Shown in pieces: positions 33,914 to 42,833 of a DNA stretch of 64,000 nucleotides; positions within the stretch are counted from its first letter, which is position 1, and each line of letters begins with the position of its first letter. Under the pieces are notes generated by a model. That model was not told the origin of the DNA. It ran no database searches and saw only the letters and a list, made by a program, of their open reading frames with translations. Source of the DNA: Knufia peltigerae (Eukaryota > Ascomycota > Eurotiomycetes > Chaetothyriales > Trichomeriaceae); NCBI GenBank assembly GCA_030247855.1, contig JAPDRN010000120.1, positions 1-64,000 of the forward strand, read 5' to 3'. The translations under genes and the position numbers were made by a program.

Positions 33914-35711
33914 CTACAAACTCGCCTTCCCACTCGTCTCGTAGGGGAAACAAAAACTCAACAGTCCAGCCACGATGTACAGACTCGCCGAGACAAAGAT
34001 TGGAGTGTTTGTGTACCCGACGTACGTTGCGATGATGGGCGCCATCAAGCCGCAGATCCTGTTGAAAGCCGCGGCCATTCCGGTGCCCGTGCCTCGGTGG
34101 ATGCTGGGAATCACCTCGGGCGTGTAGCAGTAGAGTGCGCCCCACATGATGTACTGCACGAAGCTGGAGATGGAGTTGAAGGCGAGGATCTGGGCCTGGG
34201 TCCGCGCGGCGGTGAAGGCGAACAAGAAAACCGAGGTCAGGATCAACGACAAGCCCAATGTGCCTCGTCTCCCGATGTAAGGTAAACCGATGAGCCATCC
34301 CGCAAGCAGAGTTCCCGGGATCGAGCAGGCGATGATAATAAAGTTGTTCCGGTACGTGATGTTGATACTGCTCGATCCGCTCTGGGCGCCGTGGGCCGCC
34401 AGGTACTCGGGCAAGAAGTTGCTGTAGAGAGGAGACGCCAGCCCGATCATGCCCCAGACGAGGATGATCAGGGAAGTGCTGAAGGCGAGTTTCCTGGTCG
34501 AGAACAACGCGCGAACGTGCTTGAGCCCTCCTGGGCGGAACTGCGCCAACGTCCTTTTCATCGCCGTCTTTTTGTTGACGGGGGCGATTCCGTGACTCTC
34601 TGCAAAATCCCGCTCGACCTGCACCAGGTCTTCCACGGTCAGGGGCTGCGTCGTGCCGTTGTACTTGGCCACATCGTTCAGGACTTCGATCGCTTCCTGG
34701 TATCGTCCTTGGCCTATCAAGTACCGTGGGCTTTCCCGCAACTTGAACAGGAGAAAGCGGGCGAAGAATGCGGCGAGCGTGATCGCGCCCATCGAGTACA
34801 TGAGATACCGCCAGCCCATGTTGTCAGCCTTCTTGCACTGTCCAGCGGGAGTATCAGCACTGCACGAATAGCGAGGCAAGAATCCCCAAGCGGCCCCGGC
34901 TGGAATCATTTGCCCAAACGACCACCACACCGCTAGAATTTCGAGGAGGTATTGGTGGGTTCCGGGTAAGAATTCCAGAAAGACTGCACTGTCAACGGGC
35001 ACTGTGAATCGTCAGCCAAAGTCAAGAGGCAGTAACATTCTCACCAGACTTACAGTTGCCTCCAACTCCAAAACCACAGAGCGACACGAGAACAGCACAA
35101 CCCACAAAGTTGGGTGCTGCACCGGCAGCCGTACCGAACACTCCAGCAATCAGCAGCGTTAAATTGAAAGCCAGTCGTCGTCCGATAAGGTCGGCTGTTT
35201 GTTTGTGTTAATGATGGCTCGCGGAGTACCAGGTAGAGATCCACTCACCTCCCAAACCCCAGAAGGAAGCACCGACAACAAGGCCGGCGATCAGAGCTAG
35301 CGACAAGAAGGCTGAATGCTTAGGAGTGAATTCAACTGCAACTTGTGCAAGTGCGTCGGAGACAGTTGTTTGCCAAAGCTAAGGACGTCCTCAGTCATGA
35401 TGACTTTCTCCAGAAGTATTGGACTACCCACCTGGTCGCAAAGCCATCCATAACCGCAAAGGACGAACAGAGCCCATTGGTACTGTACCATTCAAGTCAG
35501 CTTAGGTGTTGAGGTAGCAAAGACCCCTCGGACGTACCTTGCCCATTCCAATTGCCTGTACTGCATGGTTGACTAGCCGTGCCTGATGTTCAAAGACGGG
35601 GTCGATGCCATCGACGTGAAGAGACTTGTATTCTCGGAAAGAGCCCAGCTCGGTTGTTGGTTCTACTTGCGGGCTTGTTGCTCCGACCTTGGTATGCTCG
35701 TCCGAGCCCAT
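33914..35711 (-). CDS. MFS transporter (sugar-porter/SV2-like)
   Basis: Five exons, 35538-35711, 35432-35482, 35249-35378, 35054-35194 and 33914-35001, with introns of only 52-55 bases, give 527 residues. The layout is a 12-helix major facilitator. Marks include GADLIGRR between helices 2 and 3, GGNLPVDSAVFLEFLP in helix 4 (typical of the fungal SV2-like/general substrate group) and RESPRYLIGQGRY after helix 6. The start is the first ATG; the frame extends upstream only through a GTG at 35819. It is convergent with the first MFS gene and divergent from the 2OG dioxygenase-like gene. The substrate is not predictable from sequence. Confidence 0.88.
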
Positions 35712-36471
35712 GGTGAAAGACTTTGATCGATTGTATGCCGTCGTGTTTCTATTCGAGAAAGCGAGTCGCGGTCCCGAGCTCCTCGAGAAGGGATATCCAT
35801 TGCTTTTGTAGCCGGACACGGCTTATCTAGCTTCGATCCATGGTCTTGACCTCTGTGTTGCTGAACCGCTAAGGTGAAAGTGTATCTGTCCTTTCAAGAC
35901 CGATAGATGATCCATTGCCGATCAGAGAAGTATGGGCATCGAGAATGCATGAGCCCAAATATCCAGCCATGTGGTAGACGGGCAAATACATATTCAATGA
36001 TTGGACGCTGGGAGTGTATCTTTGTAGATAACGGGAATTCGCCGGCAGAGCCGCCAATATTGCGGGCAAGATTGACACGGGGGTTGGAAGAAAGTCGTAG
36101 GCCTTGTTAGGGGGCAGCTGGCCGTGGAGATGAGCATCCGGAGCGAACACTCTAAGGGTAACTTAGGCGCCTCTTTGGTGGATAATCAGCTTTCGATACG
36201 GGGGCTTATGGAGAAGCCCGCTTGCCCGTAATTGCCCCGTGTTTTTCGGGCATCACCAACTGTCACTCCCTGCGTCTCTGCCGTCGCCACAATCGATATC
36301 CTTCAGATGCACGTGTCCTTCATGCGGGTGAAGGCGAGCCTCGATCAGTCGAATCAGTCGTCAATCATGGCCCTGTGTACTCTCGTGTCGCCCGTGGATT
36401 TGATTATAAACTCAAGGTGAGAATCTCTGTCTGCTCAATGAAATAGCAACTCCCAGCACGCAAATGTCACG
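35712..36471. other. Bidirectional promoter region
   Basis: A 760-base spacer between the divergent MFS transporter and the 2OG dioxygenase-like gene. Their shared promoter is probably here. No ORF looks coding. Confidence 0.5.
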
Positions 36472-37536
36472 ATGGCGTCCGAAACATTAGTTCTCCCTCT
36501 ACCAAACACAGAACATGCCTTTACCAAGGTCGAACCCTTTGTCGAAGTTCCTCCTCCGCCTCGCTTCGACCCCTCTACACATCTCTGCTTCGAGCCGCCC
36601 AAGGCCCTCGTTACTCTGAAAGAACTCCTGCTTTCCGAGAAAGATGCTATATCGCCAGTTGCGATCACAGAGCCCTTTCCTCTGTTCACGATTGAAGGCG
36701 TCAAGCAAATGCGGGCAGACCTGTTTCGGAAGGAGGTGGTCGAGAAACATGGAAACAGGACATTGCCACATTGCTATAAAATGAGAGGGTATTCCAAAGA
36801 CACTCCCTTTGTGGACTCGGTTTGGCGAAGCGAAGAAGTGCTTCAAGCATGTTCGCAGGCTGCTGGCGTCGATCTTGAGGTTGTCTTCGACTACGAGATT
36901 GCACATATCAATGTCCAAGTGGATGCGCTCGAGGATGACATGCAGCTGGGTGACGCCCTCCCCCCTGCATTTCCTCCGAGCCAATCTTCTCTTCCAAAGG
37001 CAGCGCCCGTCGATCATGCAGATGAGTTGGCCTCGGTCGGATTATGGCACAAAGACTCATACCCTTGGGTCTGCGTCTGTATGCTCTCTGATCCTAGTAA
37101 TATGGTCGGTGGAGAGACAGGACTCAGGAAAGGTGACGGGTCCATTGCCAAGGTCAGAGGGCCTCAAGTTGGTTGGGCTGTCATGATGCAAGGAGGTTGT
37201 ATTGAACATATTGCTCTAAAGTCTGTCGGTACTGGGGAGCGTGTCACCATGGTCACCTCATTCCGTCCTCGCGATCCAACTCTTTCCGATGTTTCCAACC
37301 TAGGCAACGTCAAGAAGAGTAGCAATTGGGATCAGCTCTTCAAACAGTGGTCAATATACCGCCTGAAAGTTATCGAGAAGCGAGCACAACTGTTGAGAGA
37401 GGAAATTGCTCGAGGATCTCCTACCGGCCCTCAGGTAGCAGAGATGATGAGCAAATGGAACGAGGAGCAATTCGCTTATATGCAACATACTGCGGTGGAG
37501 ATGACGGGTGACGGCAATCCAGGCTCTCAATATTGA
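36472..37536 (+). CDS. Fe(II)/2-oxoglutarate dioxygenase-like protein
   Basis: An intronless gene of 354 residues with a clear ATG. The metal-site pattern of the 2OG dioxygenase fold is visible: His193-x-Asp195 in a WHKDSYPW segment, distal His246 in CIEHIALKS, and Arg265 in SFRPRD as the likely 2-oxoglutarate ligand. A GGETGLRKGDG segment between them is also typical. The reaction would be oxidation of an unknown substrate with O2 and 2-oxoglutarate. The protein has no signal peptide. It lies between an MFS transporter and a Zn2Cys6 regulator, suggesting a role in metabolising what is imported, but this is inference. Confidence 0.75.
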   Translation: MASETLVLPLPNTEHAFTKVEPFVEVPPPPRFDPSTHLCFEPPKALVTLKELLLSEKDAISPVAITEPFPLFTIEGVKQMRADLFRKEVVEKHGNRTLPHCYKMRGYSKDTPFVDSVWRSEEVLQACSQAAGVDLEVVFDYEIAHINVQVDALEDDMQLGDALPPAFPPSQSSLPKAAPVDHADELASVGLWHKDSYPWVCVCMLSDPSNMVGGETGLRKGDGSIAKVRGPQVGWAVMMQGGCIEHIALKSVGTGERVTMVTSFRPRDPTLSDVSNLGNVKKSSNWDQLFKQWSIYRLKVIEKRAQLLREEIARGSPTGPQVAEMMSKWNEEQFAYMQHTAVEMTGDGNPGSQY

Positions 37537-37943
37537 GTGACTGTCATCAAGTGTACTGTATCTTGGTTATGTTAGACGTGTACCTACCTATCTTGACTCG
37601 GAGTGACTCCAGAAGTAAGGCATACTGCTCGAGTTGCTCTAAACCCTTGGGGCGATGACATGCTAGTTTTCAAGTGAGTACGTATACGTATATATAAAGT
37701 CTTATCGCACCGAATAGATCGATACTGACTGATGTTTGACTCAATCGTGGTTGGTCTTGTAGTCATCTTCTGTCTTAATAACTAGCGGCACCAACCGCCA
37801 GACTTGGACGGAAACAGAAATTCTTTCCCTCCTTATCAACAGTTCTGTCTCTCGCGGTCTCCTTGTTGATCGCAACTTCTCCGGGCATTCCAGACAATGA
37901 CACACAAGCCATGGCACAGCAACAATAACGGTAATGACGACTC
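37537..37943. other. Spacer with upstream ATGs of the regulator gene
   Basis: A 407-base region. Two ATGs precede the chosen start of the next gene: 37897 (out of frame, overlapping the coding start by about 200 bases) and 37911 (in frame but ending after five codons, in a strong GCCATGG context). They may act as upstream ORFs or mark an unrecognised first exon. Confidence 0.45.
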
Positions 37944-39920
37944 ATGGAAGGACTGGCCCGAGATCAAGGCCCTCGAGCCTACAAATCTCGACGCAATCGA
38001 CCGTGTGATCTCTGTAGAACACGAAAGATCGCTTGTCGCATTGATTCCTCACCACCATGTTCATTTTGTCAAAACCGCGGGAGCGATTGTACTTTTAGAG
38101 AAAAGCCTCCGGTCAAAAGAAGGCGAGCATTGTCAACAGATCCTATAACGAACGATACCGCACCATCGTCAGCACTTTCAACCACTTTTACCTGGAACTG
38201 GAATGATGCACCACCATTAGAATTCGATAGCACCATCTTTGGCGATCTCGCTCTGTTCGAAGATGCGAGCCCCGAATCCGCAGACCAAAGTGACTCGTCA
38301 ATTACAGGCTTGAATGGCAAAGCCCAAAGCAACACAAATGGAAATGTTCGCAGCCCAGAGCAACAGAGAGCCAAAGAACGGGAGCACCTCATACGGGAAG
38401 GACTTGTGCTTCATGGCGCTCACATGCCACCAGATACTGGCCATCTCAGCCGTCATGTTGTTGATGGTCTCCCTGCAGAAGCTGGACGCATCAAGATACC
38501 ACAGATTACTTTACAGAGCATAGATGCAGATGACATGTTGGGCCGTAATCTCAAGGCAAGCATGCCTATTTTGTTATATCCTGATCAGCACCCTCCTTCA
38601 CCGTTACCACATTTCAGTGATCGATCGGTTTCCTGGTCAGACATCAACGACTTGTTGTCTGCTAAACAATGTGATCAGTTGAAGTGTCTCTACTTTCAAT
38701 TCATCCACGCAGCCTTCCCGGTATTGCAGGAAGATATCCAGTTTTGGAACGACCAAGACCATGGCACATCATCAAAAGCCTCGCTGGCACTGGCAGCTTC
38801 TCTTTACGCAACAGCAATACCGTTTGCCATGCACGACGATCATCTATGTGCCACGCTAACTAATACCTCGTCCAGGAGGGAACAACTTTATTCGATTGCT
38901 GTTACAAGCATCCTCGAAGAAGCTCACCGACCCTCCATGGAGCTCCTGCAGGCTTCTTTACTATTGCTACAGAAAGGCCCGACTGCTCAGCATTATGGAT
39001 TGACCCCTGCATATGCCTGGCTGACCTCCTTCGCGGTCACGATGGCGAAAAGTCTTGGTCTACAATATGACTGTAGCTCATGCAATATACCTGAAGCCGA
39101 GAAGCAGACCCGTACGCGACTTTGGTGGGCGACATTTGTGATGGACACCTGGGTAAGTCTGGATTCACCGGGAGGACGCTCGATCAATCCTGATGACTAT
39201 GATGTCCCTCCACTGCGACTGAGCGATGATGCGATAAGTGGACCTCATCTGGCCGGGCAAGAGCTCAATCATTTCTGCCAATTAGTTACCTTGAGCCGGC
39301 TATTGTCACAGATTCAAACCACGTATTACACTGTACGTGCTGCGAAAGACACCAGCGGAAACCTCTTCAGATCCTTAGACCTAGCGCGACCCATACGTGC
39401 AGAACTGGTTGAATGTCACCATCAGTTGAACAGCGGATTGTCATTCACCAGTGGTAACGAGACTGGTGTTCACGCATCGATTCATATCGCTAGCTCGGTG
39501 GTGTCGATCACCCTTTTTCGAGCTCTTATTCGACCGATCCAGAATAGCGATCTGACATTCTCTTCATCCTTGGAGGGCCAAAGGTCTGCTGCCAGTGCTG
39601 TTTTGGCCGGCTCTCTCAACTCTGCGAGAGAAGCAGTTCGTATACTGGAGAACATGGTGTCAGTGGTTGGACCGTGGAATTCATTTTGGCATTCCTGGTC
39701 CCAGGGCAACTTTGCAATTATTAGTACATTCTTTGTACAATTGCTTTCCGTGAGCAAGTCGCAAGACATGCAACAGGACATGACATCTGAAGTTCTCGAG
39801 CTCGTGTCGCGTTGGAAACGTGCCATACGCGTCGGAGCTGGCAATGGAGGCTGGGGACATTCATTGATGAGCCTGGCTTTGACCCGACTTGATGCCCTCC
39901 TCAATCATCTTCCGCCATGA
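37944..39920 (+). CDS. Zn2Cys6 fungal transcription factor
   Basis: A single-exon gene of 658 residues. Zinc-cluster cysteines lie at 21, 24, 31, 39, 42 and 49, preceded by basic RAYKSRRNRP. The fungal-specific regulatory domain covers about 210-560 (LKCLYFQFIHAAFPVL, then TRLWWATFVMDTW and the PDDYDVP segment). The start at 37944 is the first ATG that keeps the zinc cluster in frame; the two upstream ATGs in the leader make the start less certain. The gene follows the 2OG dioxygenase-like gene on the same strand and could regulate the transporter/dioxygenase group. Confidence 0.88.
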   Translation: MEGLARDQGPRAYKSRRNRPCDLCRTRKIACRIDSSPPCSFCQNRGSDCTFREKPPVKRRRALSTDPITNDTAPSSALSTTFTWNWNDAPPLEFDSTIFGDLALFEDASPESADQSDSSITGLNGKAQSNTNGNVRSPEQQRAKEREHLIREGLVLHGAHMPPDTGHLSRHVVDGLPAEAGRIKIPQITLQSIDADDMLGRNLKASMPILLYPDQHPPSPLPHFSDRSVSWSDINDLLSAKQCDQLKCLYFQFIHAAFPVLQEDIQFWNDQDHGTSSKASLALAASLYATAIPFAMHDDHLCATLTNTSSRREQLYSIAVTSILEEAHRPSMELLQASLLLLQKGPTAQHYGLTPAYAWLTSFAVTMAKSLGLQYDCSSCNIPEAEKQTRTRLWWATFVMDTWVSLDSPGGRSINPDDYDVPPLRLSDDAISGPHLAGQELNHFCQLVTLSRLLSQIQTTYYTVRAAKDTSGNLFRSLDLARPIRAELVECHHQLNSGLSFTSGNETGVHASIHIASSVVSITLFRALIRPIQNSDLTFSSSLEGQRSAASAVLAGSLNSAREAVRILENMVSVVGPWNSFWHSWSQGNFAIISTFFVQLLSVSKSQDMQQDMTSEVLELVSRWKRAIRVGAGNGGWGHSLMSLALTRLDALLNHLPP

Positions 39921-40564
39921 GAAACATGTCATATCTATACCTACGACTGCAGGATTGTTCTTGGGGCTCTTTCTTTTTTTGACAGCGATCAAATGGAATC
40001 TAGGCCCAACAGCGGAGTCGTCGAAACTTGCTCATGCCGAGATCGCCAAGACATTCCACTGTCGCCCAGGCCGCCTCGTTCCTCGGCAGACGCTTCTTGA
40101 CTCCAACTTTGAGCACATTTTCTCAGATGTTGTATTTCTGAATGATGTTCGAATACAAAGAACAAGACCAAACAAATACCAATGGCGGTGAGTTCTTCTG
40201 CTTGTATCTTCTAGCAAAGACCTCTTCCATGTTTCACGAGTCCCTTACGACCAAAACCCAATTCCCGGCGCGAACCACGGTTGTATTTCGTTCAATTTGG
40301 GTATGAGAGATGGTGGATCTGCCAAGGTCATCCCACATAGCTGTCATGATCGCTCCCGAAAAGCTAGGATCAAATCTTCTGGTGGCTTGTGGTTTGTGAG
40401 CACTATACGGGGTCAAGTCATTTCGAATGTGATCAGAAAACGGTTGGTATAAAGATTAGGGGGGCGTTGCCTTTCAGAGTACTCATTTCTTCTTTTCCCA
40501 TCCTCGCCATCCAGAATTATTATCTCTCACCATCACCCATAACACTACAAACCTCACGGTCAAG
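39921..40564. other. Intergenic spacer
   Basis: A 644-base region between two plus-strand genes, holding the 3' UTR of the regulator and the promoter of the Bim1-like gene. A pyrimidine-rich stretch lies near 40487-40510. I see no gene. Confidence 0.5.
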
Positions 40565-41358
40565 ATGTTTTCCAACTCACTCCTCCTGCTATGTCTGCCT
40601 GTCCTGACGTTGGCGCATTTTGAACTGAACTTCCCACCATCACGTGGAAGCAACGATGAGAACCAGGCCACCTTCCCTTGTGGTGGCTATTCACAGACCC
40701 AGAACCGCACGCGTGTCTCGTCGACCGAAGTGCCCGTGTCTGTGAAGCTAGGACATACTGAGAACCTATTCCAAATTCTGTTGGCAATTGGCGACGACGT
40801 GGGAAGCTCATTCAACTATGAACTCCTCCCGACCATTCGCGAAATGGGTCCTGGCGATTTTTGTCTTTCGAGCATTCCTGTTCCCAGCAACCTGAACATT
40901 ACCGACGGCACCAATGCCACCATCCAAGTCATTACAAACAGTCATGACGGGAGTGGTCTTTACAACGTAGGTTTTTATCCCTTTACAATGGTCGAACAGT
41001 GAGCCTTGCGATACTGTGACTACTGAATCGCTAATGAATGGGTTGAAATGAGCAGTGTGCAGACATCACATTCACAACGACAAACCCAGAGACACCGTCG
41101 TCGTGCACGAACGGGACTGGAATCAGTGCCACGCCTCTCTCAGGGAGCAGTTATACTTTTGCCAACGAGTCAAGTAGCCACGGAGATGGACACGGGTCAA
41201 GCAGCACGTCTGGAACCGCGTCCGGGACAGCAAGCAGCTCTGCAAGTGCCACTGCTGCTACGTCTTCGGGGTCTGGTCAAGGAAATGGTGCTCCCATGAT
41301 GAGTGTCGGATGGGGTATTTTGGGAGCTGCAGCTTTGGCTGGTGTTGTCATGTTGTAG
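40565..41358 (+). CDS. Bim1-like (X325) secreted copper-binding protein with GPI-type tail
   Basis: Two exons, 40565-40966 and 41056-41358, joined in phase 0, give 234 residues. A signal peptide ends at Ala17, so the mature protein would begin with His18 (HFELNFPPSRG), as in the LPMO-like X325/Bim1 family, where the N-terminal His and amino group bind copper. Conserved segments include FPCGGY and LYNCADITF, with four cysteines likely in two disulfides. A Ser/Thr/Gly-rich stalk and a C-terminal hydrophobic tail ending in VVML fit GPI anchoring. In the family, Bim1 of Cryptococcus helps copper uptake; others affect cell-wall properties. Enzymatic cellulose or chitin cleavage is not expected for this branch. 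Confidence 0.88.
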
Positions 41359-41548
41359 ACAAAGTCAGAATGATGGAGTAGCAACTTTTGAATGAAACAG
41401 CGGAAAGGTAGATACGACTAGAAATGTGTATGGCTTGTCATATGACGTGATGTGATGAGACGAGACGGGCTTTTTTAGATGGACACTTGTATGGTAGTGT
41501 AAAGTCCAACATTGGCCATGCCTTCGTCTGTACTGAAACACTCTTTCA

Positions 41549-42121
41549 TTACAATCTTCCCAAATCCAATGATCCATAACACAACAGGAACACAACTGCC
41601 GACAATCCGATCAAGGTCCAATGTTCGAAATGATAAATCCTCATGATCATTTGTGTCCAAGTATAATAAACCACAAAGGCATCCCAATTTTCACAATATG
41701 GGGCGTCACTATCATTGTCATCGTTGTCGTCGTCGTGGTCGCTGATGACATCCTCGACATCTTCCCCGCCGCCGGATGTGGTATCACCATCATCCTCGCC
41801 GGTTGTTTGAGTAGTTGTATCATCACTCGTCATTTTCGTGGTTGCCTCATCACCCATCAAGGTGGAGGAAGGAGTTGTGGATTCTTTTTGTTTCCGAACA
41901 AGTGCGTTGGGTCTCCCGACAGGCATGAGTGTTCTGGTTCTTGTGTCGGCCAACGTTGACACTGATCCGTTCGGTCCGTTTGCGTCCCCTTGTTCGACAA
42001 CATCGTACCTGGTCAAGGGTCTCTTCAAAGCTTTGCACCCTGCACAGGTATTGTTGTATACCCTGGTCCAGTCGTCCGAACGTTTGATGACTTGTTCCTC
42101 ACATCGACCCGTCAAGACCAT
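41549..42121 (-). CDS. Cys-rich, acidic, single-pass membrane protein (hypothetical)
   Basis: An ORF of 190 codons from the first in-frame ATG at 42121. The frame remains open upstream to 42241 and there encodes two CxxC/His-type groups (HCTHCRRH), so the true start is probably in a spliced upstream exon that I could not fix. Downstream are further cysteines (RCEE, NTCAGCKA), a Thr/Ser-rich linker, a run of acidic residues (SDHDDDNDDNDSD) and one hydrophobic segment near the C-terminus (WTLIGLSAVVFLLCYGSL). This suggests a zinc-binding N-terminus joined to a membrane anchor. I do not recognise the family. It is convergent with the Bim1-like gene, 190 bases apart. Confidence 0.5.
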   Translation of the reverse strand: MVLTGRCEEQVIKRSDDWTRVYNNTCAGCKALKRPLTRYDVVEQGDANGPNGSVSTLADTRTRTLMPVGRPNALVRKQKESTTPSSTLMGDEATTKMTSDDTTTQTTGEDDGDTTSGGGEDVEDVISDHDDDNDDNDSDAPYCENWDAFVVYYTWTQMIMRIYHFEHWTLIGLSAVVFLLCYGSLDLGRL

Positions 42122-42200
42122 ACCATGACAAAAGGACCGGTAATTTTTGTCGTCACGGATGTGCCGACGGCAATGAGTACAGTGACGAGATATGGGTCCT

Positions 42201-42328
42201 TTGAAACAGGGGTTTCGAGGTCGGAATCTCGACCAGGGCACTTTCCATTTCCATCTTTGGACCTGAGCGTGGCCCTGAGCCTCGCCGCTTCAACCTGAGC
42301 CTGTCCGGCACGTGACTGATCACGGTGT
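42201..42328 (+). repeat. Dispersed direct repeat, copy A
   Basis: About 110-125 bases closely match 50270-50397 in the same orientation. The shared core contains CATCTTTGGACCTGA, then CCTGAGCCTCGC and a terminal GCACGTGACTGA that includes a CACGTG hexamer. It overlaps the upstream end of the Cys-rich membrane protein frame. The only alignment is by eye. Confidence 0.7.
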
Positions 42329-42833
42329 CAATTATTAGCCTGAGCAACGGATCAACCGTGCCCATATCCGGGGCAGCGGCCCTGTAACCGGCACCTGCCT
42401 GTTAATTGCCAATATTATCTCCAAGCAATGTCTCCAGCCAAGCCCGTATGCGGACTAGGATGAGCTTGATAGAGTACAAGTACTTCTGGCTTTGCAGCCA
42501 TCCTTCGGTCCAGCACTCCCACAGCGCAAGCTGTGCTTCAACCAAATCCTTCACCTCGAATTGCTGTCCGATCAGCTATGGCTCCTCTACCTGTGCTTGA
42601 GCATGATTCCGCTCCCCTCCTTCCTGTGGACGACAAAGCAAAAGAGAGGGAAGAGATGATCGAGAATACCAAAAGGCTTCGGTGCTGTTTTGCACCTTCA
42701 GTGCTAAAGTATTGCCAAACGTTACCGCCAATATTGCGTACGAAAAGGCTTGTGATAGGGAAATGCATTGACCAAGCTCCCACGGAACACTTTCTCAAGC
42801 CACATTTGCCCGACTATCCCTCAGCCTCGTCAC
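42329..42833. other. Intergenic spacer
   Basis: About 500 bases between the repeat copy and the CorA-like gene 3' end. Short ORFs are present on both strands but none is persuasive. Confidence 0.45.
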
